Shown: one piece after another, positions 56,428 through 64,000 of the stretch
Position numbering within the stretch: position 1 is the first letter of the stretch
How the letters are laid out: each line of letters begins with the position of its first letter
Assembly: GCA_016714025.1 (NCBI GenBank)
Contig: JADJOB010000002.1
Span: 1,706,001 to 1,770,000, forward strand
Length of the DNA stretch: 64,000 nucleotides
Reading direction: 5' to 3'
Source of the DNA: Saprospiraceae bacterium
Lineage (GTDB): Bacteria > Bacteroidota > Bacteroidia > Chitinophagales > Saprospiraceae
Program-made: the position numbers and the translations under genes
The notes under the pieces: model-generated
What the model saw: the letters and a program-made list of their open reading frames with translations, nothing else
What the model was told of the DNA's origin: nothing
Database searches by the model: none

Positions 56428-57096
56428 ATGCATTTAATAGCTCCTTCCTTACTTAGTTGTGATTTTCTCCGGATCGGAGAAGAAATTGATTGGATCAATC
56501 AAAGTAAAGCTGATTGGTTTCATCTGGATGTGATGGACGGCCAATTTGTACCCAATATCAGTTTTGGATTGCCTGTTATTGCTGCTGTCAAACGCAGAGC
56601 AACTAAACCCCTGGACGTGCATTTAATGATCCTCCAACCTGAAAAGTATATTTCAGATTTCAGGAAAGCTGGTGCGGACAGCATCAGCGTGCACCTGGAA
56701 GCCTGCACCCATTTGCACCGGGTCATTCAACAAATCAAAGAGAGTGGCGCCCTTGCGGGAGTGGCTTTGAACCCACACAGTCCCGTACAAGCTTTATTTG
56801 ATGTATTGGAAGACGTTGATGTGGTTTGTTTGATGTCTGTTAATCCAGGTTTCGGCGGACAAAAATTTATTTACCGAAGTCTTCAAAAGATTAAAGAACT
56901 CAAAGAAGAAATTGTAAAACGAAATCTTTCAACCAAGATTGAAGTCGATGGAGGTGTTGGACTGCAAAATGCAGAAGTGATTTTAAAAGCAGGCGCAGAT
57001 GTGTTGGTTGCAGGCAATGCAGTTTTTGGAGATCAAAATCCAGCCGGAGTGATCAGCCAATTAAAATCCATTTCCGTTAATTCCTTTGAGTTTTAA
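56428..57096 (+). CDS. rpe: Ribulose-phosphate 3-epimerase
   Basis: The ATG at 56428 (Met6 of a frame opening with TTG at 56413) gives 222 residues, the usual size. The enzyme interconverts ribulose 5-phosphate and xylulose 5-phosphate in the pentose phosphate pathway. Family motifs are clear: IAPSLLSCDF at the start, HLDVMDGQFVPNISFG with metal-binding His and Asp, DVHLMI, MSVNPGFGGQKF, and EVDGGVG near the end. It is cytoplasmic. Its 3' end overlaps the open frame of the next gene, the TonB-dependent receptor. Confidence 0.93.
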   Translation: MHLIAPSLLSCDFLRIGEEIDWINQSKADWFHLDVMDGQFVPNISFGLPVIAAVKRRATKPLDVHLMILQPEKYISDFRKAGADSISVHLEACTHLHRVIQQIKESGALAGVALNPHSPVQALFDVLEDVDVVCLMSVNPGFGGQKFIYRSLQKIKELKEEIVKRNLSTKIEVDGGVGLQNAEVILKAGADVLVAGNAVFGDQNPAGVISQLKSISVNSFEF

Positions 57097-59656
57097 GCTG
57101 AAAATTTTGTTGAACCGCATCGTCAACATCCGCAATCACTTTCCTTTGGAAAAACTCTTGTTAGTATTTATAGCGACCCTTCTAAGTTTATTTCAAACGG
57201 AAGGACAAACGCAAACGATTCTTGTAAAGGGAATCATCCTTGATGAAGAGTCAGGAACTCCGATTGAACAGGTAATTATTTATATACCGGAACGGTCTTT
57301 TTATTCAGAATCTAAACTGGATGGAAGCTTTAGCATCCAACTTCCGGATCAGGCAGAATGGAATTTAAAATTCAATCGCCTGGGTTATCAAACCAAAGAG
57401 CTCCTGGTAAAAAAATCAGATGTGCATTCAGATTTCATTTTAAAATTATCCCTTAAAAAATCGATCAGCAAAGAAATTGAAATTGTAGATAAGAAAGACA
57501 ACGAGGGCGCAACCGTTCGTGAGCAAGTTGAAGCATTTCAATTGTTGCCTAGTGTAAGTTCAAATTTGGAAAGTATTTTGCCGGTGATAGGTTTGGGCGT
57601 GCGAAGCAGTGCCGGTGGGGAGTTATCTTCACAATACAGTGTTCGTGGGGGGTCCTATGATGAAAACCTGGTTTTTGTAAATGATTTTGAAGTGTTTCGT
57701 CCGCAACTCATTCGCAACGGACAGCAAGAAGGACTTTCATTTCCAAATCCTGATTTAATCAAAGATTTAAAATTTTCATCCGGTGGATTTGAATCGCGAT
57801 ATGGAGATAAAATGTCATCGGTTCTGGATATACGTTATAAAACACCCGATCGTTTTCGTTCGAGCTTAGTGTTGAGTCCATTGGGTGCAAGTGCGCACCT
57901 GGAAGGCTCAAAATTATTTTCGAATGATGCTGTAAAAAAGTTTAGTTACCTGTTGGGAGTGCGTTATAAAACCACAAAATATTTATTGAGTAGTTTGGAT
58001 GTAGAAGGGGAGTACCAACCTAATTTTTTAGACATCCAATCGTTTTTAACTTATAGTTTTAATAAACACTGGAAACTATCATGGATCGCTAATTTTAATA
58101 AAAGTGTTTTTAAATTAATTCCTGAATCTTCCAGTGTTGCAAAAGGTTCTTTTTTTCAGGTGATCAACCTGAATACAGTTTTTGAAGGAGCAGAAGAAGA
58201 TGTGTTTGAGCAAAACATGAGTGGATTGAGTTTGAATTATTTTTCTGACAACAAAAGGAATCCATATTTTTTTAAATTGATTTCATCGATCCACCAGGGA
58301 TATGAGGCCGAGCAATTTGACATTTTAGGATATTATCGATTGGTTGAAGTTGAAGCAGGAAATACAGACGAAAAAGGAAAAGAAGTCAAGCTATGGGGTG
58401 AAGGAACGCAGCATCTTTACAATCGTGATTTTTTAAATACTTTAATTTGGAATCAGGAGGCACGTGCTGGAATTGAATTTAATTTTAATTCCATTCAACA
58501 TTTTGTGCAGGCAGGTATCTTTTGGAAAAATGAACACATCGAAGACAAGATCAATGAGTGGGAACGATTGGATTCAGCAGGATATTCACTTCCCTATGAT
58601 GAGAGCCGTCTGGTATTAAATTACGTGTATAAAACCCAAAATAATTTTACCAATAATAAAATGGGATTTTGGGTACAGGATGATATGAGTTGGTTGATTG
58701 CAAGCAAGCAATTATTAAAAATCACACCGGGCTTGCGATTTCACCACAGCGATTTAAATCGTGAATCCTTTATAAATCCAAGATTAAAACTGGAATGGAT
58801 TCCAGTGCAAAACGACAACCGCATGCATATTTGGTTAGCAGGAGGTTGGTATTATCAGCCCCCTTTTTATAGAGAGATGCGATTGGTAAACGGACATTTA
58901 AATTTTAATCAACAAGCTCAGAAATCAAATCAATTGCTTTTAGGCATTCAACGAGACTTTAGGATGCCAAAAATCAGTCCGTCTCAGTTCAGATGGATTT
59001 CAGAAATCTATTATAAAAACATGTGGGATGTGGTATCCTATGATTTGGAAAATGTACGCATTCGTTATTCTGGCATCAATGATTCAAAAGCCTATGCCAT
59101 TGGATGGGACAATCGGATTTACGGTGAATTTGTACCCGGAGCAGAATCCTGGGTCAATATTTCATTTTTAAGAACCCGTGAGCGGCTGAATGGAATTCAG
59201 CACAAAGAACGTGATGCAGTAAATCCAGATGGCAATGCCATTAAGGATGTCCCCAGGCCAACCGATCAATTGTTTGCCTTAGGAATGTATTTTCAGGATT
59301 ACCTGCCTAAAAACGATCGTTTTAAAATGCATTTAAATATTAATGTAGCAGGAGGTTTGCCTTATGGATTAAAAGGAGACAATCTTATTTTTAGAAACGA
59401 CAAACGACTCAAAGCTTACCACCGGGTCGATATTGGTTTTTCTTTTTTAATGTGGGATCAAAACACACCAAACAGAGGATTCCGATTTATGAATTTCACC
59501 AGACAAACTTGGTTAAGTTTGGAAGTATTCAATTTACTAAAAGTAAAAAACGAAGCATCTGTGAGTTGGATAAAGTCTTTGTACAATTACCAATTTGCCA
59601 TTCCAAATTATCTCAGTTCGCGGAGGATAAATTTGAAATTGAGAATGGATTTTTGA
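57086..59656 (+). CDS. TonB-dependent receptor with carboxypeptidase-like N-terminal domain
   Basis: This outer-membrane receptor of up to 856 residues has a hydrophobic signal region (about 22-42), a CarboxypepD_reg-like domain (about 45-130; VKGIILDEESGTPIEQV), a plug domain (about 150-260; SQYSVRGGSYDENLVFVND) and a beta-barrel to the end, closing LRMDF with a terminal Phe as expected for barrel insertion. There is no ATG before the plug, so translation must begin at a TTG: 57086 (overlapping rpe by 11 bases), 57107 or 57110. The substrate is unknown. Energy would come from a TonB such as the one encoded at 35.2 kb. Confidence 0.88.
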   Translation: MSFKLKILLNRIVNIRNHFPLEKLLLVFIATLLSLFQTEGQTQTILVKGIILDEESGTPIEQVIIYIPERSFYSESKLDGSFSIQLPDQAEWNLKFNRLGYQTKELLVKKSDVHSDFILKLSLKKSISKEIEIVDKKDNEGATVREQVEAFQLLPSVSSNLESILPVIGLGVRSSAGGELSSQYSVRGGSYDENLVFVNDFEVFRPQLIRNGQQEGLSFPNPDLIKDLKFSSGGFESRYGDKMSSVLDIRYKTPDRFRSSLVLSPLGASAHLEGSKLFSNDAVKKFSYLLGVRYKTTKYLLSSLDVEGEYQPNFLDIQSFLTYSFNKHWKLSWIANFNKSVFKLIPESSSVAKGSFFQVINLNTVFEGAEEDVFEQNMSGLSLNYFSDNKRNPYFFKLISSIHQGYEAEQFDILGYYRLVEVEAGNTDEKGKEVKLWGEGTQHLYNRDFLNTLIWNQEARAGIEFNFNSIQHFVQAGIFWKNEHIEDKINEWERLDSAGYSLPYDESRLVLNYVYKTQNNFTNNKMGFWVQDDMSWLIASKQLLKITPGLRFHHSDLNRESFINPRLKLEWIPVQNDNRMHIWLAGGWYYQPPFYREMRLVNGHLNFNQQAQKSNQLLLGIQRDFRMPKISPSQFRWISEIYYKNMWDVVSYDLENVRIRYSGINDSKAYAIGWDNRIYGEFVPGAESWVNISFLRTRERLNGIQHKERDAVNPDGNAIKDVPRPTDQLFALGMYFQDYLPKNDRFKMHLNINVAGGLPYGLKGDNLIFRNDKRLKAYHRVDIGFSFLMWDQNTPNRGFRFMNFTRQTWLSLEVFNLLKVKNEASVSWIKSLYNYQFAIPNYLSSRRINLKLRMDF

Positions 59657-59695
59657 TTTTAGTTTGAATTTCAACCGAAGAAAAAAACAGGATAT

Positions 59696-60187
59696 TCAAT
59701 TTTCAAAGATCTGCAAATAATCAATATATGTTCCAGATTGATTGGTCAAAGCCAAAGTAAACGGAGTATGCGCAGGTAAAAAGATGTTTTCTTTAAATTG
59801 GATCGCTTGCCATCCATGCAGTGTGCTAAATAAACTGTAATGAAAGGAGTCAATATACATGTCGGTATGATTAGAAAAGCCAGGTGATTTCGCAATGATC
59901 ATCACATTTATAGTAGCATCATGATCTAGAGCTGGAAATGTTTTTTTAAAATGATCGTAAAAACAGCCGCCAGCAAATACTGCTGATTGCTTCCCAAAAG
60001 CACCCATTACCGTATCAGAAAGCCAACAAAAATCTACATGTTGGAATTCCTCTAAATCGGCTTCCGTTTCAAAACTATTTGTATAAATAAATTTAGCGCG
60101 AGCTGGAGATGGAATTTCTTCCACTGCACAAGCCTGGAGCATCCAACATAAACTGCAAACCCATATTGGAATGTAGAACGATTTCAT
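59696..60187 (-). CDS. Small lipoprotein of unknown function
   Basis: The ATG at 60185-60187 (Met6 of the longer frame to 60202) gives 163 residues with a lipoprotein signal ending LQAC (Cys20). The rest resembles a single beta-sandwich or jelly-roll domain (FIYTNSFETEADLEEFQHVD, then YIDSFHYSLFSTLHGWQAI). DUF4465-like or carbohydrate-binding folds are possible, but no family is certain. It is convergent with the TonB-dependent receptor gene and divergent from rpsP. Confidence 0.7.
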   Translation of the reverse strand: MKSFYIPIWVCSLCWMLQACAVEEIPSPARAKFIYTNSFETEADLEEFQHVDFCWLSDTVMGAFGKQSAVFAGGCFYDHFKKTFPALDHDATINVMIIAKSPGFSNHTDMYIDSFHYSLFSTLHGWQAIQFKENIFLPAHTPFTLALTNQSGTYIDYLQIFEN

Positions 60188-60355
60188 ATCATTAATGGGC
60201 AAGATGGATTGTACTGCAATTTAGGCTGTTTTTTTGGGATAAACCCACTTGGCGGATTCATTGTAGGTTAAACCTTAAGGCAAGTCCTCAGGCCTCCAAG
60301 CCGCCTCAATTAACAAATTACCCTCTACAATTAACAATTATCTATTAATTCTCCT

Positions 60356-60363
60356 TATATTTG
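60356..60363 (+). promoter_or_regulatory. Promoter -7 box for rpsP
   Basis: TATATTTG matches the -7 consensus. It gives a leader of about 65 bases, longer than others in this window, in which CGGTC and GGCCG can pair; ribosomal-protein leaders are often regulatory. Confidence 0.5.
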
Positions 60364-60435
60364 CAGCCCTTAAAGTCGGTCGTGTCTGTTTTCAGAGTAG
60401 GCCGATTGAGGTCTAAACTTTTAAAAATTTAACAA

Positions 60436-60885
60436 ATGGCCGTTAAAATCAGATTACAGCGTAAGGGTCGCAAAAAAGCCCCATTTTACCACATTGTTAT
60501 TGCCGATTCAAGATCTCCACGGGATGGAAGATTTATTGAAAAAATTGGTATCTACAACCCAATTACTAAGCCAGCAACCATCGATTTAGACAGAGATAAA
60601 GCTTTCGAATGGTTGATGAAAGGTGCAGAACCTACAGACACAATCAATGCAATTTTACGTTACAAAGGAGTGCTTTACAGAAAGCACCTGGCTCGTGGTG
60701 TCAAAAAAGGTGCACTTACTCAGGAAAAAGCTGACCAAATGTACCAGGATTGGATCGCAGCTAAAGAAGGTCAAATTGCTATTAAAGTAGAGGCAAGAAA
60801 GCAGGAAATTACCGATTTCCATACAAAATTGAGCGGAGAAGCTAAAACAAAAGCAGCTCCTGTTGCTTCAACTGAAGAGGAATAA
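60436..60885 (+). CDS. rpsP: 30S ribosomal protein S16
   Basis: The first ~85 residues match S16 throughout: MAVKIRLQRKGRKKAPFYHI, VADSRSPRDGRFIEKIGIYNP, and WLMKGAEPTDT. The protein has 149 residues because of a C-terminal extension rich in Lys, Glu and Ala, common in Bacteroidota. It is part of the small ribosomal subunit. The usual partner genes rimM, trmD and rplS do not follow here; a terminator lies downstream instead. Confidence 0.96.
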   Translation: MAVKIRLQRKGRKKAPFYHIVIADSRSPRDGRFIEKIGIYNPITKPATIDLDRDKAFEWLMKGAEPTDTINAILRYKGVLYRKHLARGVKKGALTQEKADQMYQDWIAAKEGQIAIKVEARKQEITDFHTKLSGEAKTKAAPVASTEEE

Positions 60886-60980
60886 AATAAGTTTATTAGT
60901 AAATTTATAAGAATATAATTTTAAAAACAAATATTTATTTTAGTATAAATTTTGTTTTTAATAAAAATTCCAAATTAACT

Positions 60981-61014
60981 GAACCTGGACTGGGCTCAAA
61001 TCCGTCCGGGTTCT
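60981..61014 (+). terminator. Terminator after rpsP
   Basis: GAACCTGGAC pairs with GTCCGGGTTC (one T-G pair) across a 13-base loop and is followed by TTTC. It lies 95 bases after rpsP and just before the next gene. Confidence 0.6.
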
Positions 61015-61042
61015 TTCATTGAAAAAACATAAATTTAGAAGC

Positions 61043-62431
61043 ATGCAAAGCTTACTTCAAGATTACAAAGAACGCCTGCAAGGGGTCGCCGAATTGATTC
61101 AGGGTTCCGATGAATTAGCCACTTATCTGGAAGAAGAAACTCCTGAACTTTATAAAACCCTTCAAGATGCTTACGAACCATTGATTGCAGAAATTTATCA
61201 GGAAGTAGCTGATAAACATCCTTTGCAATTACCTGAATTGGAACTAGTCCTGATGAATCCATTTTTTGAAGGCTTGTTTTTACCACGTATACTTGGCTAC
61301 AACGTCTTACGCGGTGAAATCAATGATCAAATAAAATACGCACGTCCACAAGAAGCGTTTAAGAAAATACTATTGGCAATTGCAAACTCAACCAATTTTG
61401 ATGCCATCCGCCAACGGATCGGACAGACAGTCCAGTTGGGTTTTGCACTCAGCAGCGATATTTGGATAGCGAACTTATTAGATAAAGTAGATAATAAAAA
61501 AGTAAAGGCATTTTTACAATCCATGATTCACGATCGTTTTCGGGATCTGGAGGAAAGACGCAATTTATTGAGCCGGTATAAAAAACAGTTTACACATTAT
61601 AATTTTTTATACACCAGTTTTCCAGAAACTGTTTCTGAATTAAAAATGGAGGCTACCGCATTGAGAAGCTTTTTGTTAAACCGGATCGCCTTTCATAACA
61701 GTCATGATAGTTACATCGATGAGATCCATAAACTGATTGGACAAAAAGCATTTTATAAAGAACCGGAGTTTATTGAGATAATTGCTATAATTTCTAATTT
61801 TATAAATCTAAATCAAACTGAAACGCAACATCTTTCAAATGCATTGAATTCCTGTAGATACGAGAATACCCAATTCAATCAAATCTATTTTCAATTTTTG
61901 AAAAATTGCTACAAACAAGGCGTTCATTTTGGTCCTGAAGCAGATCGCAAATTTTTTGGTTTGCTCAATAAGAATGAAGGAGATGATCTGATTAAATATT
62001 ACAATCTTTTAGAAACAATTCACTCGAAAGGATTTATTCATGAAGATGCACTGGATGCGGTCAATGCATTTTATGCTCAGTATGAAGGGATGTCAATTAA
62101 TAATGAATGTCTTCGATTGGAAATTTTACAATTATTCCATAAGGTCGTTGATAATTTAACAGAGCCCGAGTATCATTCGTTTTTTGAATTGCAAAAGACC
62201 TTTGCGGATTATATTAATACATTTGGAAATTCTGCATTTAATCAGGAAACTGAAAGCATGTGCATGAATTATGTAAAACGTTTACTCGCTTTCTATAAAG
62301 ACAAACGCAGTAAGGAGTATCAGGAAGTTAAAAAAGCGGTAAGTTCTGGTTTTACAGAATTGGAATTTTTAACAGAGAAAGAATTGGTAGACCTTTTTAA
62401 GATTAAGCGGAAAAAGAAAGAGACTGAATAA
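61043..62431 (+). CDS. Helical protein of unknown function
   Basis: The ATG at 61043 (a TTG at 61019 is in frame but less likely) gives 462 residues. There is no signal peptide or membrane segment. The protein appears almost wholly alpha-helical and moderately charged, with a basic tail (KIKRKKKETE). No family or motif was recognised. Clean coding character, good length and position between housekeeping genes support a real cytoplasmic protein; it may be specific to this lineage. Confidence 0.75.
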   Translation: MQSLLQDYKERLQGVAELIQGSDELATYLEEETPELYKTLQDAYEPLIAEIYQEVADKHPLQLPELELVLMNPFFEGLFLPRILGYNVLRGEINDQIKYARPQEAFKKILLAIANSTNFDAIRQRIGQTVQLGFALSSDIWIANLLDKVDNKKVKAFLQSMIHDRFRDLEERRNLLSRYKKQFTHYNFLYTSFPETVSELKMEATALRSFLLNRIAFHNSHDSYIDEIHKLIGQKAFYKEPEFIEIIAIISNFINLNQTETQHLSNALNSCRYENTQFNQIYFQFLKNCYKQGVHFGPEADRKFFGLLNKNEGDDLIKYYNLLETIHSKGFIHEDALDAVNAFYAQYEGMSINNECLRLEILQLFHKVVDNLTEPEYHSFFELQKTFADYINTFGNSAFNQETESMCMNYVKRLLAFYKDKRSKEYQEVKKAVSSGFTELEFLTEKELVDLFKIKRKKKETE

Positions 62432-62577
62432 TCCAGTACTTTTAGGATTCTTATAAAAGTTTACGCTAATATATAGTTATCTAATAGCCAATTATTTAAA
62501 ATTCAATCAGGAAGTGATTGCTGAATTGAAAAAGCTTTGATTATTTTTGTTCAAAGCCCCATCACAAAAACAACGAA

Positions 62578-63576
62578 TTGGCCAACAATCCAAATATTGT
62601 ATACCTTTTACTTTGGCATCTCAATCAATACCATTGGTTTGAGTTGCCAGGGATCGGCCGTTTCAATGGAACGAAACGTGCGGCTTACATTCATCATATC
62701 GAACAAAAGATTTATCCGGGATCTATAACCCTGCAATTTGAATCGGGTATTACATCCAATACCGAACAAATGCTCAGCCACCTGGTAGAGGAAACAGGTT
62801 TTTCACAAGAATTGCTAGAAGAACATTTGGCAGCTTTGTGTCAGTTTATTCAAGATTCATTAAAAGGGGCACCATCAGTTTACTTTGAGCCCTTTGGTAC
62901 TTTGTACCAACTGAATGGCAATTGGATTTTTAAACAAAGCGAACACAACATTCATCAGGATTTTTATAAACAGTCACCACTATCATTAAAGCCCATTCAA
63001 TTTAAAAATGAGGAAAAACAAATTCCTATTGAAACTAAGGTTTTAATTCAGACTCCAAAGAAAAGTTATGAGTTGCGATCGCTTTTAATAGCACTTGGAA
63101 TTTTATGGTTAATTTTTCTTTGCTTGTACTTTTGTCCAAATAGAAAATCAAATACAGAAATCATAAAGGGCTCAATCGGGGATTCTACAAATGGAGCTCA
63201 GGCCATTCAAATTCAGGATTCATTGGAGCCAGAAGCAACTGCTTTAGATTCGCTTGCTGCCCTTGTGCAAGAACCGATTTCAAATCAGGACAGTTTGACA
63301 AGTGAAATTCAAATCGATGAATCAAATGTGCAACATTTAAATGATAGCATTCAAAATAAACCTTGTGTTATTATCGTAGGTTCTTTTATTAAAATCAATA
63401 ATGCCAACAGGCTTTCGGAAAAATTGAAACGAGATCACTATAAAGTTTACCGCGGTCAATATGAAAAATTTAATAGAGTAGGGGTGCAGTTCGATTGCTT
63501 TAAACAAGACTTAAAAAAAGTATTGGAAGAATTAAAAAAACACTATCATCCGGATGCCTGGGTTTTAAAATATTAA
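62578..63576 (+). CDS. Membrane protein with N-terminal HU-CCDC81-like and C-terminal SPOR domain
   Basis: The 332-residue protein starts at a TTG (62578). The N-terminal ~120 residues resemble the two small HU-like domains (HU-CCDC81 type) found in Bacteroidota division proteins: YHWFELPGIGRFNGTKRAAYI, then FIQDSLKGAPSVYFEPFGTL. A membrane segment follows (about 169-189; LLIALGILWLIFLCLYF), then a low-complexity linker and a SPOR domain (about 260-332; CVIIVGSFIKINNANRLSEK). SPOR domains bind denuded peptidoglycan at the division site, so a role in septation is likely. The gene ends 6 bases before kdsA. Confidence 0.78.
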   Translation: MANNPNIVYLLLWHLNQYHWFELPGIGRFNGTKRAAYIHHIEQKIYPGSITLQFESGITSNTEQMLSHLVEETGFSQELLEEHLAALCQFIQDSLKGAPSVYFEPFGTLYQLNGNWIFKQSEHNIHQDFYKQSPLSLKPIQFKNEEKQIPIETKVLIQTPKKSYELRSLLIALGILWLIFLCLYFCPNRKSNTEIIKGSIGDSTNGAQAIQIQDSLEPEATALDSLAALVQEPISNQDSLTSEIQIDESNVQHLNDSIQNKPCVIIVGSFIKINNANRLSEKLKRDHYKVYRGQYEKFNRVGVQFDCFKQDLKKVLEELKKHYHPDAWVLKY

Positions 63577-63582
63577 CAAGCT

Positions 63583-64000
63583 ATGAGTAATTCACTAATA
63601 AACAGCATTCAACAAACAAGGTTGAATAACTTTTTTCTGATTGCCGGCCCCTGCGTGGTCGAATCAAAAGATTTGTGTGAAGAAATTGCCGGAACTGTTC
63701 AACAAATCTGTTATGACTTGAGCATACCATACATTTTTAAAGCGTCTTACCGGAAAGCCAATCGTTCACGCTTAGATTCTTTTACAGGAATTGGCGATGA
63801 GATGGGTTTAGATATTTTAAGACACATTGCAAAAACCTATCAGATTCCTGTGACAACGGATATTCATACCGACGAAGAAGCAGCAATTGCATCTGTGTTT
63901 GTTGATATTTTACAAATTCCAGCTTTTTTATGCAGACAAACCTCCTTGTTGGTTGCAGCAGCAGAAACTGGTAAAGTAGTGAATATAAAAAAGGGACAGT
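63583..64000 (+). CDS. kdsA: 3-deoxy-8-phosphooctulonate synthase, 5' part (runs off window)
   Basis: An ATG at 63583 opens a frame that continues to the end of the window (139 full codons). It makes KDO 8-phosphate from phosphoenolpyruvate and arabinose 5-phosphate for the LPS core. Family motifs are all present: FFLIAGPCVVES, IFKASYRKANRSRLDSFTG, TTDIHTDEEA, DILQIPAFLCRQTSLL, and the start of the NIKKGQ motif at the edge. It lies 6 bases after the HU/SPOR protein gene and is probably co-transcribed with it. Confidence 0.93.
   Translation, partial: MSNSLINSIQQTRLNNFFLIAGPCVVESKDLCEEIAGTVQQICYDLSIPYIFKASYRKANRSRLDSFTGIGDEMGLDILRHIAKTYQIPVTTDIHTDEEAAIASVFVDILQIPAFLCRQTSLLVAAAETGKVVNIKKGQ

Overview
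The window reads as a chromosome segment of a Bacteroidota bacterium, most like the Saprospiraceae; the family-level placement is inference. The signs are AT-rich DNA, many secreted proteins ending in type IX secretion (T9SS) C-terminal sorting domains, promoters of the TTTG-N19-TAnnTTTG type, few Shine-Dalgarno sites, a TonB/TonB-dependent receptor system, and kdsA, which implies a Gram-negative LPS envelope. No phage, plasmid, CRISPR array or intact insertion sequence was seen.

Layout. 1-5.3 kb: a leftward operon of two tandem T9SS esterases (plus a truncated secreted protein), divergent from a TPR sensor kinase/response regulator pair; the shared intergenic region holds two matching palindromes placed at the two promoters. 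5.3-8.3 kb: gene-poor AT-rich DNA with an initiator tRNA-Met and one small lipoprotein. 8.3-16.4 kb: a DUF1295 membrane enzyme, a heparinase-like T9SS protein, an array of about 223-bp palindromic repeats, and two surface proteins. 16.5-24.4 kb: a lipoprotein cytochrome c, a 1583-residue phytase-like/PhoX-like T9SS protein with an internal duplication, an AraC-type regulator and a propeller-like secreted protein. 24.6-31.6 kb: two tandem PKD metalloprotease genes. The first has lost the catalytic Glu of its zinc motif, and the last ~1.5 kb of both genes plus their terminators are almost identical, which suggests recent gene conversion.

31.7-39.6 kb: mostly metabolic genes (GDP-mannose pyrophosphorylase, aminotransferase, LOG protein, TonB, ACC-deaminase-like enzyme, amino-acid permease, Cys/Met-type PLP lyase), with two arrays of degenerate CTATCAACTA decamers. 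39.8-50.5 kb: a large T9SS protein, then a four-gene leftward operon of secreted proteins (crystallin-like, CARDB-like, unknown, tectonin-like propeller), next to a response regulator and a propeller sensor kinase. The operon and the regulator gene share a 22-bp motif (18 of 22 identical) at exactly the same distance from their -7 boxes, so the two-component system probably controls both itself and the operon. This is the best candidate for an undescribed system here.

51-64 kb: an unusual SDR protein with a zinc-ribbon and no catalytic Tyr, a repeat-rich spacer, PnuC, a coiled-coil membrane protein divergent from a PolB-like exonuclease, a small T9SS protein, rpe overlapping a TonB-dependent receptor, a lipoprotein, ribosomal protein S16, an unknown helical protein, a HU/SPOR-domain membrane protein, and the 5' part of kdsA running off the end. 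All identifications come from reading the sequence; no database search was possible.
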